Below, in pieces: positions 32,257-41,111 of a stretch of 64,000 nt of DNA (position 1 is the first letter of the stretch; each line of letters starts with the position of its first letter). A program made the position numbers and the translations under genes. The notes beneath the pieces are model-generated. The model worked only from the letters and a program-made list of their open reading frames with translations, searched no databases and was not told the origin of the DNA. The stretch is from Candidatus Eremiobacteraceae bacterium (lineage in GTDB: Bacteria > Vulcanimicrobiota > Vulcanimicrobiia > Eremiobacterales > Eremiobacteraceae), in contig DASTCX010000013.1 of NCBI GenBank assembly GCA_035710745.1, forward strand, positions 124,001-188,000. Reading direction: 5' to 3'.

Positions 32257-32578
32257 CGATCCTCGTCACGAGCGCGAGCGGCAACGGTTTGTCGAATGGG
32301 AACTGGATCGAGCCCTTTGCAAATCTGTAGCTCGATAGCTCGTCCTTGAAGTGCGCGACGCCGCCGGCGCCAGGATAGAACCCGATGTGGTTCGAGAACG
32401 CGGCGTACCAGACGAGCATGCGGTTCATCTTGAACGCCGGGATGCTATAGCTAATGGTCTCGGTCGCGCTAGGCGCGGCTTTGCGGATCGTCGCGCGCAT
32501 CTGCTTCAGCCTGCGCCGCACGTCCGCCGGAAAACCCGCGATGTAGTCGTCAACGGTTTTCGAAGCCCTTTCCGCCAT
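32228..32578 (-). CDS. DUF1801 (YdhG-like) protein
   Basis: A 116-residue protein of the DUF1801 fold. Typical blocks are TVDDYIAGFPADVRRRLKQM, RKAAPSATETISYSIPAFKM, GFYPGAGGVAHFKDEL and KGSIQFPFDKPLPLALVTRI. The family relates to iron-binding frataxin-like folds, but its role in bacteria is mostly unknown. It is convergent with, and overlaps, the small membrane protein gene. Confidence 0.87.
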   Translation of the reverse strand: MAERASKTVDDYIAGFPADVRRRLKQMRATIRKAAPSATETISYSIPAFKMNRMLVWYAAFSNHIGFYPGAGGVAHFKDELSSYRFAKGSIQFPFDKPLPLALVTRIVKFRVRACR

Positions 32579-32667
32579 AGTTGAATGTCACCTCACGATG
32601 CCCGACCTTCGCGGCGCGGACGAGCCTCCCCCGGGGAGCAGCAGAGCGATACGGCAAAGCACGGACG

Positions 32668-33682
32668 ATGATCAAAATGCTCTTCCTTTGTCCGCTCATA
32701 ATAGTCTCCAGGTCGATCGCGTCTGCGGCGGCACCCGCGCCGGCTCCGAAAGAGACGGAGCCGCCCGGGCTCACGTCCGGAGTGCTTGCGAATCGTTCAT
32801 TTCTCGTGTCGACGTCCGAGGGCGCTGGAATCGCGCGCTATTTCGGCAACGGATCGCTCGACGGCTCGCGGACCGCGACTCGCGCAATGATCATCGTCCA
32901 CGGCGTCCTGCGCAACGCGGATACGTACTTCGCAACCGGTGAGCTCACGCTGCGCGCGGCGCATGCGGACGACACGCTCCTCATCGCGCCGCAATTCGTC
33001 GAAGCGGTCGACCTCAAAGGTCACGACGTCCCGGCGACGACACTTCGCTGGAGCGACGATTGGGCCGATCAGCACCTACTCGGTCTTCGACGCGATGCTC
33101 GAGCGGCTCGCCGATCGGACGCGATTCCCCAAGCTCACGTCGATCGTCGTCGTCGGTCATTCCGCCGGAGGCCAGATCGTTCAGCGCTACGCTGTTGTCG
33201 GTAATGGTCCGAGCCTCATCGCGAACAGCGGCGTGCGCGTCCATCTCATCGTCTCAAACCCGTCCTCATACCTCTACTTCGGCGGGCAGCGCCCGTACGC
33301 GCACAAGGGCTGCGCCGATTTCGATCATTGGCGCTACGGCTTCATCGACGCTCCGCCCTACGTCGATGCCTCCTCAGCTGCGTACGAACAGCGTTATATC
33401 GCGCGCGACATCACCTACCTGCTCGGGACCGCCGATACAAATCCGCGCGAGTGGGATCTCGACACGTCGTGCGCCGGCGAATCCCAAGGACCGCATCGTT
33501 TCGCTCGCGGCAAGGCGTACGCCGCGTATCTGAAGCGACGCCATCCCGCCGGCACGGCGCAGGATTACGCGTTCGTCCCCGGCGTCGGTCACGACAACCG
33601 GAAGATGTTCACATCGGCATGCGGGATCGCCGTCATCTTCGACAGGCCACGATCGGCGTGTTCGGTGGCTCATAAGATCTGA
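32668..33682 (+). pseudogene. Exported alpha/beta-hydrolase, frameshifted
   Basis: The first part (32668 to about 33060) has a signal peptide (IKMLFLCPLIIVSRSIASAA), GIARYFGNGSLDG and MIIVHGVLRNADTYF, a hydrolase oxyanion region, up to APQFVEAVD and RWSDD. The second part continues in another frame from about 33062 with GPISTYSVFDAMLERL, the nucleophile motif SIVVVGHSAGGQIVQRY, NPSSYLYFGGQRP and a likely catalytic His in PGVGHDNRKMF. One base too many, or two too few, near 33060-33062 explains the break. Each half is otherwise intact, so it is either a recent pseudogene or a sequencing or assembly error. Joined, it would be a secreted serine hydrolase of about 340 residues. Confidence 0.85.
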
Positions 33683-33703
33683 CGCACGCGCTCGACGAGA
33701 AGC

Positions 33704-35071
33704 TTAGTCGTTGTCCGGGGGCTCCGCCCGCCAACTATTCATGATCTGCGCTTTTGAGTAGAGCGTCGTCACCGGTTTGTACGGGAGCGGCGTTTGGTTG
33801 AAATCAAAACAGTCGGATAGGTCATCGGCGCGCGCGTCGGTATAGCCAAGCGAGCCGAGACTCCAGTTGCCTTCGATGAAGCGCAAGAGGCTGCCGAATT
33901 CGTGCGGCACCTTCGAGACGTAGCCCGCCTTCGCGTACGGCGAGATGACGATGAGCGGCACGCGAAACCCTAACTCGTAACTGTTGTAGATCGTCGGCGC
34001 GACATGGTCGTACCACCCGCCCCAGTCATCCCAGGTCACGAAGACCACGGTGCTGTTCCAGTATCGGCTCGAGCCGACTGCGTTGACGACATCGCCCACC
34101 CACGACGGTCCTGTGTTCGACTGCGATAATGGGTGATCGGAATTCGCGCCCGTCGGCACCACCCACGATACGGCGGGAAGCGTTCCGCGGGAGATCGCGT
34201 TGAAGATGTTCGTCTCAGGCACCGACACTTTCGACCAATCGGACCCGAATCGGATATGGCGTATCGCCTCCGGACCCGTCCATAAGAAGAACGGCTCCGG
34301 CGTGAAGTATCGCCACGAAACGCCCTTCCCATCGAGGAGATCCGGCAGCGTCGGGTGGTCGAAACACGGGAATATGGTCTGATTTTCGTCGCCCTTCGTG
34401 TTGATCAGCGCGACCGTGCTTCCGGGCGGTGAGTCACATCCTGAGTTCTCTTTGCGGACGCCGTCCAGATAGGCGACGTTTTCGGCCGCAAGCAGATCCG
34501 TGCCCACCGACGGCGCAGACGTGCCGGAGATGATGTACTGGTGCGCCGGAAAGCTCGGTCCTTCGTTGCTCTGGAACATGTGGTCTGCGAACGTGAACTG
34601 CTCGGCGAGTTGGAAGTACGGCTTCGTCTCCGACTGCGGCACGTATCCGTATGCGGGGAAAGGCGGTGCCGTCGATCCGGTTGCCGGATGGACCGGCTCC
34701 TTGTCAAAGCCGTCCATCTTTCCACCGTCATATTCCACGACAAAACCGCCAGGGACGCCATCTATTCCGGCATGGCTATGATCGAGATCGTACGGCGCTT
34801 CGAGCGGTATGGACTGGAGCGGCACGATTTTTCCGGTCGACGTCTTACCGCTCGTCACCGTGTCCGCACCGGGAAAGCCGTTGAAGAGATCGTCGACCGT
34901 GCGGTTCTCTTGGACGATGATGATGACGTGTTTGATCGGCGTTTGCGTGGCGGGCGTCGACACTGGGAGCGGCGCCATCGAACCGCCTCCGCCGCCGCAA
35001 GCACTCAGCACGACGCAGGCGGATATCGCTGCGAACGAGGCGACCTTGCGAAGCATGCCCGTTACCCTCAT
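33704..35071 (-). CDS. Phospholipase C-like phosphoesterase lipoprotein
   Basis: A 455-residue PF04185-type phosphoesterase anchored as a lipoprotein (lipobox VVLSAC-G followed by a Gly run). The metal-site motif is HVIIIVQENRTVDDLFNGFP. Other blocks are [43 protein letters not shown], and FVTWDDWGGWYDHVAPT, with the conserved Asp-Asp and His, followed by RVPLIVISPYAKAGYVSKVP. The family releases phosphate or head groups from phospholipids or phosphoesters outside the cytoplasm. An ATG five codons in (35056) is an alternative start. It is close in plan to the enzyme at 38149. Confidence 0.9.
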   Translation of the reverse strand: MRVTGMLRKVASFAAISACVVLSACGGGGGSMAPLPVSTPATQTPIKHVIIIVQENRTVDDLFNGFPGADTVTSGKTSTGKIVPLQSIPLEAPYDLDHSHAGIDGVPGGFVVEYDGGKMDGFDKEPVHPATGSTAPPFPAYGYVPQSETKPYFQLAEQFTFADHMFQSNEGPSFPAHQYIISGTSAPSVGTDLLAAENVAYLDGVRKENSGCDSPPGSTVALINTKGDENQTIFPCFDHPTLPDLLDGKGVSWRYFTPEPFFLWTGPEAIRHIRFGSDWSKVSVPETNIFNAISRGTLPAVSWVVPTGANSDHPLSQSNTGPSWVGDVVNAVGSSRYWNSTVVFVTWDDWGGWYDHVAPTIYNSYELGFRVPLIVISPYAKAGYVSKVPHEFGSLLRFIEGNWSLGSLGYTDARADDLSDCFDFNQTPLPYKPVTTLYSKAQIMNSWRAEPPDND

Positions 35072-35320
35072 GCCGGTTCGGTAAGTTCCGCCCCGTTTTC
35101 AGCATGATACCCTCGGAGCGCACCGACATGATTAGAGGCGCGTTAGTGGCTGATGACGTCTTGATGACCGGCGCAGCGCTCCGGCCAGCGGTCGAAATGA
35201 GCAGAATTGAGCCCCGCGGCTCAAGGACGGCTCGCTCGCCGTTTTGAATGCGCGTCATCCACCATTCATCGACCGCCGCGCTGCCTAGCGATGCGGCGCT
35301 CTCCGTTGGAGGTCGTAGTC

Positions 35321-36265
35321 ATGCGCATCGAACGTATTCTCGCAGCGGCCGCCGCGTCGACCGCGATCTCGGTTTTCGCCGGTTGTTCCGCGAACTCGAC
35401 TGTTCAAAGCACGCCTCTCGTCCAGCCGCCCCCAAATGCGACGACGATCCGGCCGGCCACGGCGCAGACGCTCATCTACGCGTGCGAGTTCACAGCAAAC
35501 GCATGCGTCTGGTACGTCCACGGCATGAATCGAGTCGCCGGTACGCTGACCGGCTTGTCGTTTCCAAGCGGCGTCGGTGTCGACACGGCCGGCAACGTCT
35601 ACGTCGCGAACTTCGGAGCGCAGAACGTGCCGGTCTACGCGAAAGGCTCGACGATGGTGCTCCGGACGCTCGATGATAGCGGGCATCTGCCCGTCGACGT
35701 CAAGGTCGACCCTAGCGGCACCGTCTATGTCGCGAACCTGCAAGACACCAACAGCTCGTCGGGCAGCATATCCGTGTATGCGCCCGGCAGCACGACGATC
35801 ACGCGCGTCATCACGGATCCGAATTTCGGTACCGTCTCAGGCATCGCGATCGACGAGCACCGCGAACTCATCGCTTGCTACAACAACGCTAATGGCGGTT
35901 TCTGCGATGAGTTCGTCCACGCACGAGGACACGGTACGACAGTCGTCTCGAACCCGGGAGCGGCCGGCATGGAAGGCGTTGCGTTTGACAACGCGGGAAA
36001 CCTCGCGGTCCAAAGCGTGTTGGCCGGCACGCAGTACTTCACGCCGAGCTTCTCTCCGTGCGGCACAGATCCGGTGAATGGCGAGGAGATGTACCTAGCC
36101 TTCGACCGCTCCGGAGGCGACATCTACAAGACGAACACGGGCAGCTTCATCGAAGAAGACGCGTACGGGCCTTGCTCCGGGGCGACGCTCGAGAAGAAAT
36201 ACGACGCGGGCCTCAACGGAAACGTGCCCTACGGTGTCGCCGTCGATCCAGCGAGCCGTATCTGA
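35321..36265 (+). CDS. NHL-like beta-propeller lipoprotein
   Basis: A 314-residue lipoprotein (signal sequence then lipobox ISVFAGC-S). The body has propeller blades with NHL-type phrases: LSFPSGVGVDTAGNVYVANF, PVDVKVDPSGTVYVANLQD, VSGIAIDEHRELIACYNN and GVAFDNAGNLAVQSVL. Phrase type and size are like the lipoprotein at 18374. GGAGG lies 8 bases before the ATG and rules out longer starts. Probably a surface binding or scaffold protein; no catalytic site is evident. Confidence 0.85.
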   Translation: MRIERILAAAAASTAISVFAGCSANSTVQSTPLVQPPPNATTIRPATAQTLIYACEFTANACVWYVHGMNRVAGTLTGLSFPSGVGVDTAGNVYVANFGAQNVPVYAKGSTMVLRTLDDSGHLPVDVKVDPSGTVYVANLQDTNSSSGSISVYAPGSTTITRVITDPNFGTVSGIAIDEHRELIACYNNANGGFCDEFVHARGHGTTVVSNPGAAGMEGVAFDNAGNLAVQSVLAGTQYFTPSFSPCGTDPVNGEEMYLAFDRSGGDIYKTNTGSFIEEDAYGPCSGATLEKKYDAGLNGNVPYGVAVDPASRI

Positions 36266-36404
36266 GCGGGAATCAGCTCGGGCGAGAACGGGCCGGATTT
36301 TCATAAAAGCGACTGATCAAGGCTTCAGCCGGATTTCAGTCGGTATAGGTATCCTTTCATAGTCGGCGCTCGGCGTTCGAGTTCCGACGTCGGAGGGAGG
36401 CTAT

Positions 36405-37019
36405 ATGAAAATCACGGCTCTTACACGCCAGCTCGCCACGGGATTTACGCTCGCAGCGCTGGCCGCGGTCGTCATACAAGGTTGTGGCGGTGGCGGTTAC
36501 GGCGGTGGATCGGCGTACAATCCGCCTCCCCCGCCGCCGCCCAATCCATCGCCTTCGCCTGGGCCGGTCATCCACGTCAATTTCTTCGGCGGCGGCAACG
36601 GCTCGATCAACATGGGTGCTCCGTTCAATGTCGTCACCGGCTTCACACAGCAGGCGCACGCACAGGTCATGGGCTTCTCCCCCGGCGAGATGATCACGAT
36701 CACGAACAACGACACGACCGCGCACACGGTGAACGTGTTTAGCGCGTATCCGACTCCGGGTCCGCAAAGCACGGCGACGGACGATAACGGCGGTACCTTC
36801 GGCCCCGGCTTTCTGAGCGGACCGATCGCTGCCGGTGGAACGATCGGACCCTTCATGGTGACGAACACAACGGGCAATCTGTTCATCATCTGCGGTATCC
36901 ACTTCGCGGATGGCATGCAAGACGGCATCGTCGTCCAAGTCGGCGCTACTCCGGGTCCCGAGGCGACACCGGCTCCGCAATCGAGCGGCGGCGGCGGCTG
37001 TAAAGGCTACGGCTGCTAG
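36405..37019 (+). CDS. Cupredoxin-like (blue copper) lipoprotein
   Basis: A 204-residue lipoprotein: lipobox VVIQGC-G, a Gly/Tyr stretch, then a proline-rich linker (YNPPPPPPPNPSPSPGP) reaching away from the membrane. The folded domain keeps the type I copper ligands: His in TTAHTVNVF, then Cys, His and Met in IICGIHFADGMQ (C-x2-H-x4-M). The C-terminus is Gly/Cys-rich (GGGGCKGYGC). It is probably an electron carrier at the membrane outer face, perhaps towards the caa3 oxidase. Followed by three family A repeats. Confidence 0.85.
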   Translation: MKITALTRQLATGFTLAALAAVVIQGCGGGGYGGGSAYNPPPPPPPNPSPSPGPVIHVNFFGGGNGSINMGAPFNVVTGFTQQAHAQVMGFSPGEMITITNNDTTAHTVNVFSAYPTPGPQSTATDDNGGTFGPGFLSGPIAAGGTIGPFMVTNTTGNLFIICGIHFADGMQDGIVVQVGATPGPEATPAPQSSGGGGCKGYGC

Positions 37020-37032
37020 CCAACCACAATCT

Positions 37033-37172
37033 GTAGCGGTCGAGCTTTAGCTCGACCGGAGACGACCTCGCAGTTGCAAGGCCGCGGCGGTCGAGATAAA
37101 TCTCGACCGCTCCCTTTTTCTTTTTCGCGATGGATCGGCCGCGGCGGTCGAGATAAATCTCGACCGCTCCCC
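37033..37172. repeat. Cluster of three family A palindromes
   Basis: Copies at 37033-37059 (GCT/AGC variant), 37080-37114 and 37137-37172 (GAT/ATC variant with AA centre). Copies 1 and 2 are joined by the spacer AGACGACCTCGCAGTTG, which recurs at 63108-63124. The last two copies each end in CTCCC followed by T-rich sequence. The cluster lies between two convergent genes. Confidence 0.92.
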
Positions 37173-37221
37173 TTTTTTCGTGATGAATCGGTCGCGTTTG
37201 TCGTAATGGATCGGTTGCGTG

Positions 37222-38133
37222 CTAGAGCATGGCGAGAGCGAGTCGGGCTGCACCCAAAGCCGGTTCGACGTTTTCGTGCAGCGCGATCGGACCGGTTTCG
37301 CGCACCGCCCGTTCGACGCCGTCGCGTATCGGCGAAAACGCGCCGAGGATGGAACCGACGAGCAATGTCACAAGTGGCGCGTCGGTCCGGACGAGTGTCG
37401 CGACGTAGCGCGCGTCCGCTGCCAGAGCTTCTGCCTCCGAGGCGATGATGCGACCGGCTGCTTCGTCGCCGAGCTGGGCCGCCTGCGCCAAGAGTGGTGC
37501 GAGCGATGCGACAAGCGCGACGTCGAACGCCGGCCAGCCGATCTTTTCGAGAATCTCGTTCGATCGACGTACGCCTAAGCGCACGGCGATCGCATCGGAC
37601 AGCGCGCCGCGCGGCGCATCTCTATCGAGCGCTCGCGCCGTGTGTCTTAGCGCAGCCAAGCCGAGCACGGTGCCGCTGCCCGGATCACCGATGAGCGCGC
37701 CGTGCCCGCCGAGGCGCACGGGAGATCCGTCACCGCGTTCGCCGTACACCATGCTCCCCGTGCCGGCTATCACCACCATCGCCGGACGCACGTCAGCAAC
37801 CACACCCAGCGCTGCGACCGCATCGATGCATACGGCGACGGCGACGCCGGCTGGAAGCATCGCACGTAGGTCCTCTTCTGCCGCGGCGCGCGAATCGGGG
37901 TTCCCGATCCCCGCACTGCCAAGGCAAACTGCGCGAACGGAGCTTCCTTCGAGCAAAGGCTCGACGACGGAGGCTACCGCTTGACGCGCTGCGTCTCGGC
38001 CGGCGCTCCACGGGTTGGCGCCCGGCGCACGAGCCCGCGCAAGCTCCCGACCACCCGCGTCCACAAGGACGCCGAGCGTCTTCGTGCCGCCGGCGTCGAT
38101 ACCGATCGCGATGCCCTCGCGTAGATCAGCCAC
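37222..38133 (-). CDS. BadF/BadG/BcrA/BcrD-type ATPase (N-acetylglucosamine kinase-like)
   Basis: A 303-residue member of the ASKHA fold. The phosphate-1 motif is IGIDAGGTKTLGVLVD, and other nucleotide-site blocks are VCLGSAGIGNPDS, VVIAGTGSMVYGE and GGHGALIGDPGSGTVLG. Single-subunit proteins of this length without Fe-S cysteines are usually N-acetylglucosamine or glucosamine kinases that recycle cell-wall sugars, rather than benzoyl-CoA reductase activators. It has close convergent neighbours and no obvious partner gene. Confidence 0.88.
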   Translation of the reverse strand: MADLREGIAIGIDAGGTKTLGVLVDAGGRELARARAPGANPWSAGRDAARQAVASVVEPLLEGSSVRAVCLGSAGIGNPDSRAAAEEDLRAMLPAGVAVAVCIDAVAALGVVADVRPAMVVIAGTGSMVYGERGDGSPVRLGGHGALIGDPGSGTVLGLAALRHTARALDRDAPRGALSDAIAVRLGVRRSNEILEKIGWPAFDVALVASLAPLLAQAAQLGDEAAGRIIASEAEALAADARYVATLVRTDAPLVTLLVGSILGAFSPIRDGVERAVRETGPIALHENVEPALGAARLALAML

Positions 38134-38148
38134 GCGAAGGCCGATCGC

Positions 38149-39489
38149 TCAATGTTGGTATTGGAAGGGTCGCCGAATCGGCGGCGGCTGCGTGAAATCG
38201 AACTCGCTCGTCAGATCGCCGAGACCCGGGTAGTCTTCGCGGACATCAGGCCGCGAATCCGGCCGACCGTCCGTGTTCGGATCGATCCGCGACGAACTCA
38301 AGAAGACGTCCTCGATGAACTTCAGATACGCGTCGAAGCTCAGCTCTTGATGGTCGATATATCCGTGCTTCGACCACGGGCTGATGAGCAGACCCGGCAC
38401 GCGAAATCCATAACCGCCCGCGTCGACGTTCGGCGGATTCACCTGATCGAAGAACCCGCCCCAGTCGTCCCAACTCACGAAGATCGCGGTCGTGCTCCAA
38501 TCGGGACCGTTCTGGACGTCATCGACGAGCTTCTGGACGAATTGCTGACCGAAGTTGACCGGCGTCGACGGATGGTCGCTGTTCCTGAAATTCGGAACGA
38601 CCCACGAGACGGCCGGCAACGCGCCGCGTTGCGCGGCGCTCTCGAAATTGACGCCCGGCTGGATGTTCGACAGCTGGTTGTCTTCCTTGACGTCGTCGAA
38701 GTCGGGCAGCGGATTCCAATCGCTGCCGATGCTGTACGTCTGGAACGGGACCGAGCCTTCCGACGGATCCTCGAAGGCCATCTGCTCGGTGCCCTTATCG
38801 GGGTAGACGTAGTAGCCCCAGGAGACGTTCGCGGCGTGGAGCAGCCACGTGATGTCCGTCCACGGGAACTCCGGCGTCTGGTTATAGCTGACGTTGAGGA
38901 TCGTCGAGCACGTCATCGGGTCGTTCGGCACCGTGCAGCGCGCGGACCAACCCGACACCATATAGAGGTGAGCGATGGCGCTCCACGAGCTCGTCGCCGA
39001 ATACATCTGGTCTTGGAGCACGTAGTTCTGGGCGAAGCCCCAGTAGATCGGCAGCTCAGCGGCCGTGTGGTAACCCATCACTTCGTCGGGGTTCGGGTTG
39101 CGACGGTCCATCTCGGCGTCCTTGATGAATCCGTCCATCTTGCCGTTGTCGCGATCGACGAGGAAATCCGCCTCGCCGTGACCGGCGCCGTAATTTTTGA
39201 GCAACGTGTCGTGATACGGATAGATGCACATGCCCGTCTTCGGATCGGGCACGCAGATCGACGGCTTGCCGTTCTTGAACGGAATGCCATGGGCGCCCGG
39301 ATACGTGCCGAAGAACGTGTCGAACGAGCGGTTCTCCATCATGATGATGACGACGTGTTTGATATGCGAGAGCCCGACGTCGACGCCGCGACCGGGAGTC
39401 GTCAGGTTCGACGCGCCCGCCTGTGCGGGCGCGATCGCCGCCACCATCATAGCCGCCACGAGCATGGCTAGTCGTATGCGATCGAGCAC
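38149..39489 (-). CDS. Secreted phospholipase C-like phosphoesterase
   Basis: A 446-residue exported enzyme (signal peptide cleaved near AQA-G) of the PF04185 family. The metal-site motif is [20 protein letters not shown]. Other blocks are [30 protein letters not shown]-like sequence, [36 protein letters not shown] and [19 protein letters not shown]. Relative to its neighbour at 33704 the usual DH after WGG(W/F)(Y/F) is DQ, a notable change in a conserved His position. Substrate unknown; phospholipids or phosphomonoesters are likely. It ends 15 bases before the kinase gene start on the same strand. Confidence 0.9.
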   Translation of the reverse strand: MLDRIRLAMLVAAMMVAAIAPAQAGASNLTTPGRGVDVGLSHIKHVVIIMMENRSFDTFFGTYPGAHGIPFKNGKPSICVPDPKTGMCIYPYHDTLLKNYGAGHGEADFLVDRDNGKMDGFIKDAEMDRRNPNPDEVMGYHTAAELPIYWGFAQNYVLQDQMYSATSSWSAIAHLYMVSGWSARCTVPNDPMTCSTILNVSYNQTPEFPWTDITWLLHAANVSWGYYVYPDKGTEQMAFEDPSEGSVPFQTYSIGSDWNPLPDFDDVKEDNQLSNIQPGVNFESAAQRGALPAVSWVVPNFRNSDHPSTPVNFGQQFVQKLVDDVQNGPDWSTTAIFVSWDDWGGFFDQVNPPNVDAGGYGFRVPGLLISPWSKHGYIDHQELSFDAYLKFIEDVFLSSSRIDPNTDGRPDSRPDVREDYPGLGDLTSEFDFTQPPPIRRPFQYQH

Positions 39490-39552
39490 GGATCCAGATT
39501 TCGCAAACGAAAAGAAGACATCCCGCGGGCGAGTGGTCCTATTTTACGCCGT

Positions 39553-40722
39553 TCACGAAAACGCTTGGATACCTGTCTGCGCGCGACCGAGGATGAGCGC
39601 GTGGATGTCGTGCGTGCCCTCGTACGTGTTGACCGCTTCGAGGTTCATGACGTGGCGGATCACGTGGAATTCATCGCTGATGCCGTTGCCGCCGTGCATG
39701 TCGCGTGACATACGCGCGACATCGAGCGCTTTGCCGCACGAGTTGCGCTTCACGAGCGACACCATCTCCGGCGTCGCGGCGTGCTCGTCCATGAGCCGTC
39801 CGACCCGGAGCGCGCCTTGTAGGCCGAGCGCGATCTCGGTCTGCATGTTCGCAAGCTTCAATTGTATGAGCTGGTTCGCAGCGAGCGGTCGGCCGAACTG
39901 TGAGCGCTCAAGCGTGTAGCGGCGCGCAGCCAGCCAGCAGAACTCCGCCGAGCCGAGCGCGCCCCACGCGATCCCATAGCGCGCTTTGTTGAGGCAGCCG
40001 AAAGGACCCGCGAGCCCTTCGACGCCGGGCAGCAGGTTCTCGCGCGGCACGCGCACGTCGTCCATGATGATCTCGCCGGTGCTCGACGCCCGAAGCGCGA
40101 ATTTCCCCTCGATGGGCGGCGCCGACAAGCCTTTGGCGCCGCGCTCGATGAGAAAGCCACGGATGACGTCGTCCTCATCCTTCGCCCACACGACGAAGAG
40201 ATCGGCGATCGGCGAATTCGTGATCCACGTCTTCGCGCCGCTCAGGCGGAAGTCGCCGTTCGAGCGGCGCGCGCGTGTGACCATGCTTCCGGGATCCGAT
40301 CCGTGATCGGGTTCGGTAAGGCCGAAGCAGCCGACGATCTCGCCCTTGCCGAGCCTCGGCAGGTAGCGCTCGCGCTGCTCCTCGGTGCCGTACGCGTGGA
40401 TCGGGTGCATGACGAGACTCGACTGCACGCTCATCGCCGAACGATAGCCGCTGTCGACGCGTTCGACCTCGCGCGCGATCAGACCATAACTGACGTTGTT
40501 GACGCCCGCGCAGCCATACCCGTCGATCGTCGAGCCGAGAAAACCAAGCGCGCCCATCTCGTCGAGGATCTCGCGGTCGAAGCGCTCGCGGCGGTTCGCT
40601 TCGAGCACGCGCGGCATGAGCTTCTCCTGGCAATAGTCGCGCGCCGCATCGCGGACCATCTTCTCCGCGTCGCTTAGCTGCGAATCGAGGAAGAGCGGGT
40701 CATCCCATCTGAAGACGCTCAT
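39553..40722 (-). CDS. gcdH: Glutaryl-CoA dehydrogenase-type acyl-CoA dehydrogenase
   Basis: A 389-residue FAD enzyme. The ACAD blocks are [15 protein letters not shown] and [18 protein letters not shown]. The C-terminal block is strongly that of glutaryl-CoA dehydrogenases: [18 protein letters not shown], then [20 protein letters not shown], with the catalytic Glu in YEGTHD, ending in TGIQAF. It converts glutaryl-CoA to crotonyl-CoA and CO2, a usual last step of aromatic and lysine catabolism. The ATG overlaps the RidA stop as ATGA, making it the final gene of the seven-gene operon. Confidence 0.93.
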   Translation of the reverse strand: MSVFRWDDPLFLDSQLSDAEKMVRDAARDYCQEKLMPRVLEANRRERFDREILDEMGALGFLGSTIDGYGCAGVNNVSYGLIAREVERVDSGYRSAMSVQSSLVMHPIHAYGTEEQRERYLPRLGKGEIVGCFGLTEPDHGSDPGSMVTRARRSNGDFRLSGAKTWITNSPIADLFVVWAKDEDDVIRGFLIERGAKGLSAPPIEGKFALRASSTGEIIMDDVRVPRENLLPGVEGLAGPFGCLNKARYGIAWGALGSAEFCWLAARRYTLERSQFGRPLAANQLIQLKLANMQTEIALGLQGALRVGRLMDEHAATPEMVSLVKRNSCGKALDVARMSRDMHGGNGISDEFHVIRHVMNLEAVNTYEGTHDIHALILGRAQTGIQAFS

Positions 40723-41111
40723 GCCGGCAGCACCGCTGTCGCCTCGATCTCGACGAGCGCGCCGTCTTCGACGAGACCCGACACCTCGACGACCGACATC
40801 GACGGGAAGTGCCGACCCATGACGGCGCGATACGCCTCCCCGATCGCTCCGCGCTTTGCGATGTACTCGCGCTTGTCGACGACGTACCACGTCAAGCGCA
40901 CGATGTCATCGGGTTTACCGCCCGCCGCGGCGACGATCGAGACGACGTTTGACAGCGCCGCCTTCGTCTGGCGCGGCAGGTCGTCGCCGGCGAGGCGCAG
41001 CTTATCATCCCAGCCTATCTGACCGCTGACGAAGAGGAGCGTACCCGACGCGGTCACGCCATGTGAGTAACCGGCTCCTCGAGGCCAGCCGGCGGGTTCG
41101 ACGACCTTCAT
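40719..41111 (-). CDS. RidA-family (YjgF/YER057c) protein, probable imine/enamine deaminase
   Basis: A 130-residue RidA-fold protein. Visible marks are the N-terminal [40 protein letters not shown] and [16 protein letters not shown], and a C-terminal [11 protein letters not shown]. The usual catalytic Arg is not in the canonical position (the motif IEIEAxAxxP is kept but no RV(E/A)A(V/A) Arg is evident), so it may be an Rid subfamily with another activity. Members release ammonia from reactive imines or enamines. Lying inside the 2-aminobenzoate-like operon, it could remove the amino group of a ring-reduction product. It overlaps both neighbours by 4 bases. Confidence 0.88.
   Translation of the reverse strand: MKVVEPAGWPRGAGYSHGVTASGTLLFVSGQIGWDDKLRLAGDDLPRQTKAALSNVVSIVAAAGGKPDDIVRLTWYVVDKREYIAKRGAIGEAYRAVMGRHFPSMSVVEVSGLVEDGALVEIEATAVLPA

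Noticed and set aside
37033-37172. Family A cluster as a CRISPR array
   Set aside because: Only three units, palindromic throughout, spacers unequal, one spacer recurs at another locus, and no cas genes are near.
37222-38133. Benzoyl-CoA reductase activator (BadF/BcrA)
   Set aside because: It lacks the cysteines for the Fe-S cluster and is not near reductase subunits. A sugar kinase is more likely.
38152-39471. 439-residue plus-strand open frame
   Set aside because: Exact antisense shadow of the secreted phosphoesterase, charged throughout, no start signal.
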